A stretch of 64,000 bases of DNA from JBMNGO01 sp050949885 (lineage in GTDB: Bacteria; Bacillota; Syntrophomonadia; Syntrophomonadales; Syntrophomonadaceae). Location: contig JBMNGO010000007.1 in the NCBI GenBank assembly GCA_050949885.1, positions 1-64,000 of the forward strand. Direction: 5' to 3'. Positions 17,279 to 25,309 of this stretch are shown piece after piece (position 1 is the stretch's first letter; every line of letters begins with the position of its first letter). The notes beneath the pieces were generated by a model. It saw only the letters and a program-made list of their open reading frames with translations, had not been told where the DNA came from and made no database searches. A program made the translations under genes and the position numbers.

Positions 17279-17306
17279 ATCGTGGAGAAGCTTGATCCTC
17301 CACGAT
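17279..17306. terminator. bidirectional terminator hairpin
   Basis: ATCGTGGAG and CTCCACGAT form a perfect 9-bp stem between convergent genes. The T-richness on the plus side is limited (cctatttattct). Confidence 0.6.
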
Positions 17307-17316
17307 CCTATTTATT

Positions 17317-17718
17317 CTAGTCAGGCATAACCTTCACATAAAAAGAACGCTGCCGTGGTCCGTCGAATTCGCAGAAATAAATGCCCTGCCAGGTCCCTAG
17401 AACCAGGCGGCCTGCAGATAGGGGGATCACCTCTGCACATCCAATGGTGCTGGCTTTGAGATGGGCAGCGGAATTACCTTCACTATGGCGGTCCTGTTTA
17501 TGGTTCCAGGGGTATATTTCCTCCAGTCTCATTAACATATCATGAATAACGTCTGGGTCAGCATTTTCATTAATAGTAATAGCTGCCGTAATGTGGGGAC
17601 AATATACCAGTACAGTACCTTCCTGTATTTTTTCCCGATTGGCTACGGCTTGAACTTGAGCGGTAATGTTAATCATCTGCTGATGTTGATCGGTTTTAAG
17701 CTTTATTGTATACAGCAA
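17317..17718 (-). CDS. YjbQ/UPF0047 family protein
   Basis: A 133-residue protein of the YjbQ family, sometimes called secondary thiamine-phosphate synthase because family members show weak activity of that kind; the physiological role is unclear. The metal-site motif CPHITAAITINEN (about 40-52), the HSEGNSAAHLKAS signature (about 81-93) and the C-terminal GTWQGIYFCEFDGPR are all present. I choose TTG at 17718 because ggaggtgg lies three bases upstream, inside the longer frame to 17745. Confidence 0.92.
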   Translation of the reverse strand: MLYTIKLKTDQHQQMINITAQVQAVANREKIQEGTVLVYCPHITAAITINENADPDVIHDMLMRLEEIYPWNHKQDRHSEGNSAAHLKASTIGCAEVIPLSAGRLVLGTWQGIYFCEFDGPRQRSFYVKVMPD

Positions 17719-17877
17719 ATTACCACCTCCGGGCCGCGAAATCATAAAGGGATATTCTCTATTAATCTTGCTTATTCCTGTATCTATATTTCTGTTTTTT
17801 CTTTCGATTTATAAAAGGAGATGGTGATTGTGCCTGGCCTCTGGTACCATACAGGGCAAGAGCAGTCGCCACCCTGT

Positions 17878-18813
17878 TTAATTATGAAATATATTAGGGC
17901 CTTTGAGGAGAGCCAAGAAATGATTGGCTTCCCGCAAAACATGATCTGCTAGCAATGGTATAATGATGGACCTGATCCGGCAGTCCAGAATAAGTTCATT
18001 AGCCGTTTCTTTGAAATCTCTGATCTGCCTGGTGGCTCTGATTTCATCTCTAATCAAATCTCTGGGCACGAAGGAGTCTCTTCTTCCAACTTCTCTGGCC
18101 CGGTCTTCCAAACGGAAAAATCTGCGGGCAAAATCGTCGGCGGTCCTTATTAGCTCTCTTTCAGTGGGATCAAGCAAGTGAGCAATAAACAAAGAGTGTT
18201 CTGCCATAATGCGATCCCAGAATACCTTTTCTTCAATTAATTCTTCGGCTGGATCCAGTTCTATTCGTCTTTGCAGCCTTTGCAGCTGAAGAACATAAAA
18301 GCGGGCTTCACGCCTGATATGTTCTATCAGCAGCGGGAAATTAAAGGTAAACAGGGTGCAGTTAAGCATACCTCTAAGAATATCGGTTTTTAAATCTATC
18401 AGGCCCATGGTTTCACGGATCACTCGATCGTTGAACCGCTCTATGCGCCTTTCTAGGTTTGAGTTTCCTCTTCCGGATGTTAACCTTAATTCTCTGCGGG
18501 TAAGTCCAATATCAAAGGGAATACCTGACAAGAACTGGGTCCGTTTTTCTGCTCGAATAGTATTATTAGTTACTACCTCACCAGACCTCAGTACATCTGC
18601 GCTAACATTACCGTCAGCCAGTTCAACGGCCTCCTCCAGCAATCTCTCGAAAGTTCTTCTAAACTCATCTGCCCGATCGATTAGCCTTTGGTTTATAGGT
18701 AAAAATGCAGCTTGGAGGAAAAAAGCATGTTCCTTCATGATACGCAGGAAAAAAAGATGCAAGTCAAGTGACTGCTGCACAAACTCTGAAGCTGAAATCC
18801 TTCTTCTTGACAA
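17878..18813 (-). CDS. DUF2935 family protein
   Basis: A 311-residue protein made of two related all-helical domains. Each begins with an EH motif typical of DUF2935: MKEHAFFLQAAFLP (about residue 24) and MAEHSLFIAHLLDP (about 185), with further His/Glu pairs (IEHIRREARFY, ADHVLREANHF) suggesting a metal-binding four-helix bundle. I choose TTG at 18813, which follows aaaggaga, giving a start MSRRRISASEF; the longer frame has no RBS. The family is common in spore-forming Firmicutes and its function is unknown. Confidence 0.88.
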   Translation of the reverse strand: MSRRRISASEFVQQSLDLHLFFLRIMKEHAFFLQAAFLPINQRLIDRADEFRRTFERLLEEAVELADGNVSADVLRSGEVVTNNTIRAEKRTQFLSGIPFDIGLTRRELRLTSGRGNSNLERRIERFNDRVIRETMGLIDLKTDILRGMLNCTLFTFNFPLLIEHIRREARFYVLQLQRLQRRIELDPAEELIEEKVFWDRIMAEHSLFIAHLLDPTERELIRTADDFARRFFRLEDRAREVGRRDSFVPRDLIRDEIRATRQIRDFKETANELILDCRIRSIIIPLLADHVLREANHFLALLKGPNIFHN

Positions 18814-19179
18814 CGATAATCTCTCCTTTATAAGTGATATACCATATATTATGTAGCCTCCTAAAATTTGGTGATTGTGGAACTGGGTGGATATTAGCCT
18901 ACATAGGTTATGTGGCTTCATTCAGAAGGGGTGGTATTGTTTTACACAGGGGATGTTTAATAATGATATGCGCGGATTAAGAGTGGACCACAAACGACGG
19001 TATAAAAACAGGCTTCTGATTGTCCCATTGCGAAATCCGGGCTAAAGGGGGAGTCCATGCAAAATCCGGCAACATGGTAAAGTTGTCGCAAAATGAAAGC
19101 AAATAGTTATATACTGCCAATCCTTACCCATCAGAGATAATTGGAGGGAATGACATATGTAGTGGTTGATACCAAATTA
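18814..19179. other. intergenic stretch ahead of an orphan rightward terminator
   Basis: No clear protein gene. A ggaggg followed by a 25-codon frame (19150-19227) runs through the terminator and is probably not translated. The rightward terminator that follows hints that a small RNA could be made from this stretch, but no strong promoter is evident. Confidence 0.4.
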
Positions 19180-19224
19180 GGTGACCAAGGGGAGCAACAG
19201 GTGGCCCCCTGGTCGCCCGTTTTT
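19180..19224 (+). terminator. strong rightward intrinsic terminator without a parent gene
   Basis: ggtgaccaagggg (19180-19192) pairs with ccccctggtcgcc (19205-19217) over 13 positions with two mismatched or wobble pairs, followed by six T. The nearest genes on both sides run leftward, so the poly-T lies on the wrong strand for them. Confidence 0.75.
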
Positions 19225-20459
19225 TAGAAGCCGGTTTTAAGATATTTGGGGAGTATTATGGGGCGGTTAGGTTTTATTTGGTATACAGCAGGAATTACCG
19301 GGTCGCTGGCCTTAATTGGGGCGTTTGGCTCAAATGCACTGCTTGGCAGCACTCTGCGTACTTCAATCAGACCCGAGCCGTACCAATAGGCAAAGCTATT
19401 GACTATCCCTATGGCAGTTGGACGGCCGCTGCAGGTACCGATTATGCACGGTTTGCCATTAATTTTTCCCATGTATATAGCTACATGACCAATATGTGTC
19501 CCAGCTGGTTCGTCCGTGTTCCAGTAGGTAAATATATCTCCAGGTTTTAGCTTTTCAATACCAACCAATTGGTATTTGGAGGTTCCGGGTATTTTTGCTC
19601 CGTAAACCCCATTAACCTTTACTCCAACTTGGTCATACTTTTTGGCTGCAGAGGTAATGGAATATCCGAAATCCTTATATACCAATGACACAAAATTAGA
19701 GCAGTCTATGTATCCAGTATTAGCGTACTTGGTATGTCCATACTTCATAAAACCATATTCCATGTACCAGATGGCACGGCCCACTAATGCCTCAGCCAGG
19801 CTTCCGTTATAATGTGCCCGGAAAGAATCGATTATGGGTTTTTCATGGCTATTATACTGTTTAATGCTGGCTGCAGTAGGAGCTTGGGCAGTGGCCGATA
19901 TGGATAAGGGCACAATCCCTGCAAGTGCAGTATTAAGTATTGCCTTGGTTTTGGAACCAACCAGGCCATCAACTTTTAACCCTTGGGATTTTTGAAAATC
20001 TTTTACAGCATCCAGAGTTTTGGGACCAAACCATCCATCAATACTGCCCTTATAAAAGCCTAACTGGGCAAGATCTTTCTGCAGTTGGCTCACGGCTGAA
20101 CCCTGGCTGCCCAGAGTTAAGTCTTTGGCGCCATAATCACGGGTGTTGTTAGCAAGTGCAGCATTAAGTGCGGCCTTGGTTTTGGAACCAACCAGGCCAT
20201 CAACTTTTAGCCCTTGGGAGTTTTGGAAATCCTTTACAGCATCCAAAGTTTTGGGACCAAACCATCCATCAATACTGCCTTTATAAAAGCCTAACCGGGC
20301 AAGATCTTTTTGCAGTTGACTCACGGCTGAACCCTGACTGCCCAGAGTTAAGTCTTTGGTGCCATAATCACTGGCATAAGCCGACCAAGGCATAAAAGCC
20401 ACCGTAAGTAAGACTAAAATAATGCCCACCAGCAGTATTTTGCGACGTAATGTTAGCAT
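19224..20459 (-). CDS. secreted NlpC/P60-type cell-wall hydrolase with two peptidoglycan-binding domains
   Basis: A 411-residue exported hydrolase. A signal peptide (about 1-29, ending SAYA) is followed by two almost identical PG_binding_1 domains (about 32-105 and 108-181). The catalytic domain (about 220-370) has nucleophile Cys in DCSNFVSLVY and the His in HIGHVAIYMG, typical of NlpC/P60 or amidase-6 enzymes that cut stem peptides. I choose ATG 20459 because the signal peptide starts there; the longer frame to 20507 adds a charged leader. Sporulation or wall turnover is likely. Confidence 0.9.
   Translation of the reverse strand: MLTLRRKILLVGIILVLLTVAFMPWSAYASDYGTKDLTLGSQGSAVSQLQKDLARLGFYKGSIDGWFGPKTLDAVKDFQNSQGLKVDGLVGSKTKAALNAALANNTRDYGAKDLTLGSQGSAVSQLQKDLAQLGFYKGSIDGWFGPKTLDAVKDFQKSQGLKVDGLVGSKTKAILNTALAGIVPLSISATAQAPTAASIKQYNSHEKPIIDSFRAHYNGSLAEALVGRAIWYMEYGFMKYGHTKYANTGYIDCSNFVSLVYKDFGYSITSAAKKYDQVGVKVNGVYGAKIPGTSKYQLVGIEKLKPGDIFTYWNTDEPAGTHIGHVAIYMGKINGKPCIIGTCSGRPTAIGIVNSFAYWYGSGLIEVRRVLPSSAFEPNAPIKASDPVIPAVYQIKPNRPIILPKYLKTGF
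19935..20390. repeat. two-copy direct repeat of about 228 bp within the hydrolase gene
   Basis: The two peptidoglycan-binding domains are nearly identical at DNA level, with third codon positions also conserved, differing at only scattered bases. This points to a recent duplication or ongoing gene conversion. Confidence 0.85.
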
Positions 20460-20779
20460 AAGTTTTTCATCATCCTTTCTAAAATCAGGGATATGAAGAC
20501 TGCACATTTCTTTGGCGTCTAATAAAGTAAATTCGATCCAAATATATTACTACCTTTTGGTAAATATGGGTAATTAAACGGTATTTGGATGAGGAAGGCA
20601 TTGAAGGGGGTAAAATCCTGGGTTGCAAGCATACGGATAAAATTCTAGAAAATAGTGGATGGGCGGGAAATAATTGGGAGACAGTTAAAGGGGCTAATCC
20701 AACATTTGGATAAACAGCTCATTAAGCAAGGCGTATAATAAACCAGCTTAGATTATCAATTGGACAATAAATTCAGTGA
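20460..20779. other. intergenic stretch before the Ile T-box promoter
   Basis: No confident gene. A plus-strand open frame of about 50 codons ending at 20713 (TTG at 20585) has coding-like composition and ends WETVKGANPTFG, but has no RBS or family match and may be a gene remnant. Confidence 0.35.
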
Positions 20780-20808
20780 TTGACAAAATACAATTGAGTT
20801 AGTATATT
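20780..20808 (+). promoter_or_regulatory. sigma-A type promoter of the oxidoreductase operon
   Basis: TTGACA (20780-20785), a 17-bp spacer and TATATT (20803-20808), a near-consensus promoter placed so that transcription begins just before the T-box leader. Confidence 0.88.
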
Positions 20809-20824
20809 TATTTATAATTTAAAA

Positions 20825-21072
20825 TCCCAAAAGCAATGACGGAGAGAGTACGTTTCAGCTGAACGTAAGAGCGAGCCGGGGACGGTGCAAGCCCGGTACT
20901 AGTAGTCTGAACCCGAAAATCACTCCTGAGCTGCGGACCGAACGAATAGTCCAGTAGGCTCCGACGGTTTTCCCCCGTCACCGGGAACGCATATGATGGT
21001 ATGCGCTTATGGGTGGTACAGCGAATGTCTATTCGGGCTTTCGTCCCTTTGCGGGACGAAGGCCTTTTTAAT
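20825..21072 (+). promoter_or_regulatory. T-box leader, specifier reads ATC (isoleucine)
   Basis: All T-box parts are visible: the stem I GA motif (gagagagta, 20842-20850), the distal loop region (20868-20896), the specifier region cgaaaATCactcc, the T-box gggtggtacagcg (21011-21023) and the terminator tcgtcccttt/gcgggacga followed by ggccttttt. Aligning the 3' side of stem I with the Bacillus glyQS leader (specifier GGC before ATTCTTGAG) places ATC at 20919-20921. Uncharged tRNA-Ile would prevent termination and turn on the downstream 2-oxoacid oxidoreductase genes. The specifier is by hand alignment. Confidence 0.9.
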
Positions 21073-21192
21073 TTATGGGATGTGTAGAATTTCATATATC
21101 TTGATCTTTTTTGCCTGCAGCTCATCCCTTACTGGTATAAGGCCGATCCATGGCGACAGATTTTTATCAAATTAATTGTATCCTAGATTATT

Positions 21193-21227
21193 ACCCTATC
21201 ATCTCCTCTTTAGGCCTGGGATAGGGT
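21193..21227 (+). promoter_or_regulatory. 8-bp perfect hairpin in the operon leader
   Basis: ACCCTATC and GATAGGGT pair around a 19-nt loop, between the T-box terminator and the first gene. There is no poly-T, so it is not a standard terminator. It could stabilise the mRNA or shape the leader. Confidence 0.35.
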
Positions 21228-21309
21228 GGTTGGATACCAGAGCGAATCATCGAGGGTCACCCTAGGGGAGATCCGCTTTATCAAATGATAAGGACAGGAG
21301 GAAAAATCA

Positions 21310-21894
21310 ATGGCAATCAACGATATGGTAGAAATTCGGTGGCATGGCCGGGGCGGACAGGGAGCCAAGATGGCCTGCCTGTTGCTGGCCGATGTGGCTG
21401 CCTTACAAGGAAAATATGTACAGGGATTCCCGGAGTATGGACCCGAGCGTATGGGAGCCCCTATTACAGCGTATAATCGTATCAGCGAAAAACGGTGTAC
21501 AATCCATTCCAATATTTATTACCCAGACTATGTGGTGGTAGTAGACGAGAGTTTGTTGCAAAGCATCGATGTTACTGGAGGACTGAAAAAAGATGGGGCA
21601 ATTATTATCAACACACCCGTCGCTCCCCAGGAGATGCGCCAGAAACTTCAGGGCTGGCCGGGAAAAATTTGTACCTTAGATGCCCGCCGTATATCGGAAG
21701 AGGTACTGGGCAGGAATTTGCCCAATACTCCTATGCTGGCAGCTACCGTGCAGGTGAGCGGGGTTCTCAACACCGAACGTTTTTTAGCGGATATTGAAGA
21801 ATCCTTTAAACATAAATTCGGTGATAATTCTCAGATGATCCAGGGGAATATGGCAACACTGAGAAAATCTATGGAGGAGGTGCAGGTAGGGTGA
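21310..21894 (+). CDS. 2-oxoacid:ferredoxin oxidoreductase, gamma subunit
   Basis: Gamma subunit (194 residues) of a four-subunit pyruvate/2-ketoisovalerate-type ferredoxin oxidoreductase, which interconverts 2-oxoacids and acyl-CoA plus CO2 using reduced ferredoxin. The family start RWHGRGGQGAKMA (about 10-22) and FPEYGPERMGAPI (about 40-52) are typical. RBS aggagg. It is the first gene after the Ile T-box and overlaps the delta gene by 4 bp (GTGA). The T-box argues for a branched-chain substrate (2-oxo-3-methylvalerate), though sequence alone cannot separate POR from VOR. Confidence 0.94.
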   Translation: MAINDMVEIRWHGRGGQGAKMACLLLADVAALQGKYVQGFPEYGPERMGAPITAYNRISEKRCTIHSNIYYPDYVVVVDESLLQSIDVTGGLKKDGAIIINTPVAPQEMRQKLQGWPGKICTLDARRISEEVLGRNLPNTPMLAATVQVSGVLNTERFLADIEESFKHKFGDNSQMIQGNMATLRKSMEEVQVG

Positions 21895-22199
21895 TTTATG
21901 CGAAGGATATTAACGAAAATACCCCTTGGCAAGATCTGACTCCCGGCGGAGAAATCTATGAACCAGGAACCGCACGGGCTTTCAATACTGGCACTTGGCG
22001 GACTAATACCCCAATTTTTCATGAGGAAGCATGTAAACATTGTATGCTTTGTGTTCCTTTCTGCCCGGACAGCGCCATTCCTGTTAAGAACGGCAAAAGA
22101 CTTGATTTTGATTATATGCACTGTAAGGGCTGCGGCATCTGTGAGAATGTTTGCCCCTTCCCGGCAATAATAATGGTGTCCGGAGGTGGGTCCAGATGA
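21891..22199 (+). CDS. 2-oxoacid:ferredoxin oxidoreductase, delta (ferredoxin) subunit
   Basis: A 102-residue subunit with two 4Fe-4S clusters: CKHCMLCVPFCP (about 45-56) and CKGCGICENVCP (about 76-87). It carries electrons between the TPP site and ferredoxin. GTG start overlapping the gamma stop, and its own stop overlaps the alpha start (ATGA), so all subunits are tightly coupled. Length is normal for PorD. Confidence 0.95.
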   Translation: MIYAKDINENTPWQDLTPGGEIYEPGTARAFNTGTWRTNTPIFHEEACKHCMLCVPFCPDSAIPVKNGKRLDFDYMHCKGCGICENVCPFPAIIMVSGGGSR

Positions 22200-23386
22200 T
22201 AAACCGCCTTTCCGGCAATGAGGCTGTGGCTTATGCTATGAAGCAGGTAAATCCTGATGTTATGGGAGCATTCCCCATTACCCCTTCCACGGAGATTCCG
22301 GAATACTTTGCAGGTTATGTGGCCAATGGCGAGGTAAACACAGAATTCGTAACCGTAGAATCTGAGCACAGTTCAATGTCCGTGTGCATTGGAGCCCAGG
22401 CTGCAGGAGCCAGATCCGTATGTGCTACCTCATCCTGTGGGCTGGCCCTGATGTATGAGCTTTTATATGTGGCGGCTTCCTGCCGTTTGCCTATTACTCT
22501 GGCCTGTGTCAATAGGGCCCTGTCCGGACCGATTAACATAAACAATGACCATTCTGATTCAATGGGAGCTCGTGATTCTGGCTGGATTCAAATCTATGCC
22601 GAGAATAATCAGGAGGCCTATGATAATTTTATCATGGCCATCCCTATCGGCGAGGCCCCAGAGGTACGTTTACCCGTCATGACTTGTATGGACGGCTTTA
22701 TTACCAGTCATGCCGTAGAAAATATAGATCTTTTGGAAACAGATGTTGTGCGTAAGTTTGTAGGGGTATATAACCCGGAGCACTATCTGCTGAAAGAAGA
22801 AAACCCGCTGGCGGTAGGCCCCTACGATATTAGTCCATATTATATGGAACATAAGGTCCAGCAGGCTGAGGCCATGAAAGCAGCCAAAGCCCGTATTCTC
22901 GAGGTTGCAGCCGAGTTCGCCAGAATTTCCGGCCGACGCTATGGGTTGTTTGAAGAATATAGGATGGAGGATGCCCAGCTGGCTATAGTTCTAATCGGGT
23001 CTACGGCCGGAACTGCCAAGGCAGCTGTTGACAAGCTGCGAAGACAAGGGGTAAAAGCAGGACTTATAAAAGTTAGAGTATTTCGCCCTTTCCCGGGAGA
23101 GGAACTGGCCAAGGCTCTGGCCGGTACCAAGGCCGTAGCTGTAATGGATAAATCCGAGGGATTTTCCGGAGGCGGCGGTCCTCTATTTGCCGAGACCCGC
23201 AGTGCCCTTTATGATTTAAAGGAACGCCCTTATCTGATTAATATCGTTTACGGTCTGGGGGGCCGTGATGTAAGAATTGAGGATATTGAAAAAGTTTATA
23301 ACCGCTTGGCGAGCATAGCTGACAATGGCGATATCCACCCGGCATATTCCCATATGGGACACAGGTCAAAGGAGGAAATGGCATGA
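22196..23386 (+). CDS. 2-oxoacid:ferredoxin oxidoreductase, alpha subunit
   Basis: Alpha subunit (396 residues) holding the pyrimidine-binding and transketolase C-terminal domains. GNEAVAYAMKQVNPDV opens domain I; FPITPSTEIPE (about 24-34) and TVESEHSSMS (about 53-62) are family landmarks; the C-terminal domain includes VLIGSTAGTAKAAVD and MDKSEGFSGGGGPL. I choose ATG 22196 after cggaggtggg rather than the longer frame from 22151, which overlaps the ferredoxin domain. It overlaps beta by 4 bp. Confidence 0.95.
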   Translation: MINRLSGNEAVAYAMKQVNPDVMGAFPITPSTEIPEYFAGYVANGEVNTEFVTVESEHSSMSVCIGAQAAGARSVCATSSCGLALMYELLYVAASCRLPITLACVNRALSGPININNDHSDSMGARDSGWIQIYAENNQEAYDNFIMAIPIGEAPEVRLPVMTCMDGFITSHAVENIDLLETDVVRKFVGVYNPEHYLLKEENPLAVGPYDISPYYMEHKVQQAEAMKAAKARILEVAAEFARISGRRYGLFEEYRMEDAQLAIVLIGSTAGTAKAAVDKLRRQGVKAGLIKVRVFRPFPGEELAKALAGTKAVAVMDKSEGFSGGGGPLFAETRSALYDLKERPYLINIVYGLGGRDVRIEDIEKVYNRLASIADNGDIHPAYSHMGHRSKEEMA

Positions 23387-24321
23387 GCAAAGTCTATAAT
23401 CTGAAACGGGAAGTGGAAAAGCCGGTGCGGCTCACCGGAGGGCATCGACTCTGCGCTGGATGTGGCGCCGGGGTAGTTGTGGCCGGAGTCTTGCGAGCTC
23501 TGGATAAAGAGGATAGGGCAGTAGTAGTAAATGCTACCAGTTGCCTGGAAGTCTCCACTTTTATGTATCCCTATACTGCCTATATGGATAGTTATATACA
23601 TTCTGCCTTTGAGAACTCCGCTGCTACCTGTTCGGGAGTGGAAGCTGCTTATAATGCTTTAAAGCGCCGGGGCAAGGTTACAGGAACGGTGAAATTTATC
23701 ACTTTTGCCGGTGACGGCGGCACCTATGATATTGGGTTTCAGTCCCTGTCAGGAGCGATGGAAAGAGGGCATGACATGGTCTATGTCTGCTATGACAACG
23801 AGGCTTACATGAATACCGGAGTTCAGCGTTCATCTTCAACATCCCGTTTTGCCCGCACCACCACTACTCCTGTAGGTTCCCTGGTGCCGGGCAAGAAACA
23901 GCACAAAAAAGATTTAACTGAAATCATGGTAGCCCATCATATCCCTTATGTAGCTCAAACTGCTCCCGTAGGCAACTTCAGGGATCTGCACACTAAAGCT
24001 AATAAAGCCATCTATACCGAGGGCCCGTGCTTTTTGAACGTATTATCCCCATGCCCCCGGGGATGGGATTACCCCATGGCCCAACTGGCAGAGATCACCC
24101 GGCTGGCAGTGGATACATGTGTGTGGCCTCTTTACGAGGTAGAGGAAGGAGTATGTCGCTTAACCTATACACCAAAGAAGAAGTTGCCTGTGGAAGATTT
24201 TCTGCGCCCCCAGGGCAGATTCCGGCATATGTTCCAAAAAGGCAATGAGTGGATGATTGAAGAAGCGCAAGCCTATGTTGATCAAAAATGGGAACGCTTG
24301 CTGGAGCTGACCGGTGCTTAA
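23383..24321 (+). CDS. 2-oxoacid:ferredoxin oxidoreductase, beta (TPP) subunit
   Basis: A 312-residue TPP-binding subunit. CAGCGAG (about 24-30) belongs to the cluster-binding Cys set, and the Mg-TPP motif is GDGGTYDIGFQSLSGAMERG (about 110-129) with DNEAYMNTG downstream. The C-terminus carries LSPCPRGWDY, giving the last conserved Cys. It is the last coupled gene of the gamma-delta-alpha-beta operon. POR-like features are strong, so pyruvate remains a possible substrate despite the Ile T-box. Confidence 0.95.
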   Translation: MSKVYNLKREVEKPVRLTGGHRLCAGCGAGVVVAGVLRALDKEDRAVVVNATSCLEVSTFMYPYTAYMDSYIHSAFENSAATCSGVEAAYNALKRRGKVTGTVKFITFAGDGGTYDIGFQSLSGAMERGHDMVYVCYDNEAYMNTGVQRSSSTSRFARTTTTPVGSLVPGKKQHKKDLTEIMVAHHIPYVAQTAPVGNFRDLHTKANKAIYTEGPCFLNVLSPCPRGWDYPMAQLAEITRLAVDTCVWPLYEVEEGVCRLTYTPKKKLPVEDFLRPQGRFRHMFQKGNEWMIEEAQAYVDQKWERLLELTGA

Positions 24322-24390
24322 TCTGAAGCCCATGCTGGGAAAAAAACCAAAAAATATGTTATTATACTATTAATAAGGGGGGTTTTGCCT

Positions 24391-25296
24391 ATGGAACAGA
24401 CCATGTTTACCAATGAAGTAATTCTATCCTGGCTCCAGTATTTTTCCCGTAATGTCCCCATCAACCTGGCAAAACTGAAAATGCTGGATATTACAGGTAA
24501 GAACAAAAACCTGATTCCAACCGTTATGAGCAACCGCGCGGTTTTGGTATTTACGGATGCCGGGCATCCGGATATTTTCTATGACATGTGGAATGCGGAA
24601 TTGGGAGACTGCATTATCTGGTATAATGAGGGATCCGAACCGACGGGAGAGATAAAATGCGACAAGGTTTCCTACATGATCAACCGCGGTATCAATTGCC
24701 CGGCGGCTATGCTGATTCTGAATCCTAACGCTGCCACCAATTATCATATAGGCATAGAGAACAGCCGTTTTACCTGCGGATCTGTACAGTACGTGTGCCG
24801 GGAAGTCCGGGCCATCATCATGAATAAGCTGAATTTAAGGGATCAGGATAATATATGTATAATCTCCGGTGAGAGCATTGCCGTGGAGGCGGCCATGATT
24901 GCCTGTGAAGGCAGTGTTATCGCTGTAGAATATGATCCCCGGGACTTTAATACCATGACAGAGAATGCTGAAAAATTTGGGTTGAACAATGTGATTATTG
25001 TTGAATCTCTTGATGATGGTATCCTGGAAAAGCTGCCGGTTCCGGATATCGCCTTTATAGTTGCTTCTCCCAGGATAGACAGCGAAATAAAGACCCTCTT
25101 GGCAGTAAATCCCGCCATGAAATTTGTGATTTACACTTTGGACTTTGAAATTTTAACGTTTCTTCCTGCTTTGCTGCACAAAAACGGCTTGGAGCGCACT
25201 GAAGCCATCCATATACAGGTATCCCGGGTCAACAGCAAAAAAATGGTAGAGCCATTTCCCGCCCCCTGGCTGATCTCTGCCAGTAGGGGTACATGA
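24391..25296 (+). CDS. CbiT/precorrin methylase-like Rossmann protein of unknown role
   Basis: A 301-residue protein. The C-terminal half (about 150-290) resembles the CbiT-type SAM-binding fold: a beta strand NICIISGESIAVEAAM where the glycine-rich loop should be, the acidic strand end VIAVEYDPRD, then NNVIIVESL. The N-terminal half (about 1-145) matches nothing I know. The usual GxGxG of SAM binding is reduced to SGES, so catalysis is uncertain. RBS aagggggg precedes ATG 24391. It follows the oxidoreductase beta gene by 69 bp and may be cotranscribed, but no cobalamin genes are nearby. Confidence 0.6.
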   Translation: MEQTMFTNEVILSWLQYFSRNVPINLAKLKMLDITGKNKNLIPTVMSNRAVLVFTDAGHPDIFYDMWNAELGDCIIWYNEGSEPTGEIKCDKVSYMINRGINCPAAMLILNPNAATNYHIGIENSRFTCGSVQYVCREVRAIIMNKLNLRDQDNICIISGESIAVEAAMIACEGSVIAVEYDPRDFNTMTENAEKFGLNNVIIVESLDDGILEKLPVPDIAFIVASPRIDSEIKTLLAVNPAMKFVIYTLDFEILTFLPALLHKNGLERTEAIHIQVSRVNSKKMVEPFPAPWLISASRGT

Positions 25297-25309
25297 TTAT
25301 CATAAAAAG

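Noticed and set aside
19150..19227. 25-codon frame with ggaggg
   Set aside because: The Shine-Dalgarno is one base from the ATG and the frame runs through a terminator stem.
20564..20713. Coding-like plus-strand fragment ending WETVKGANPTFG
   Set aside because: No start codon with RBS, stop codons just upstream and no family match; at best a remnant.
21210..21512. 100-codon leftward frame over the operon leader and gamma subunit
   Set aside because: Lies antisense to a conserved gene and has no start signal.
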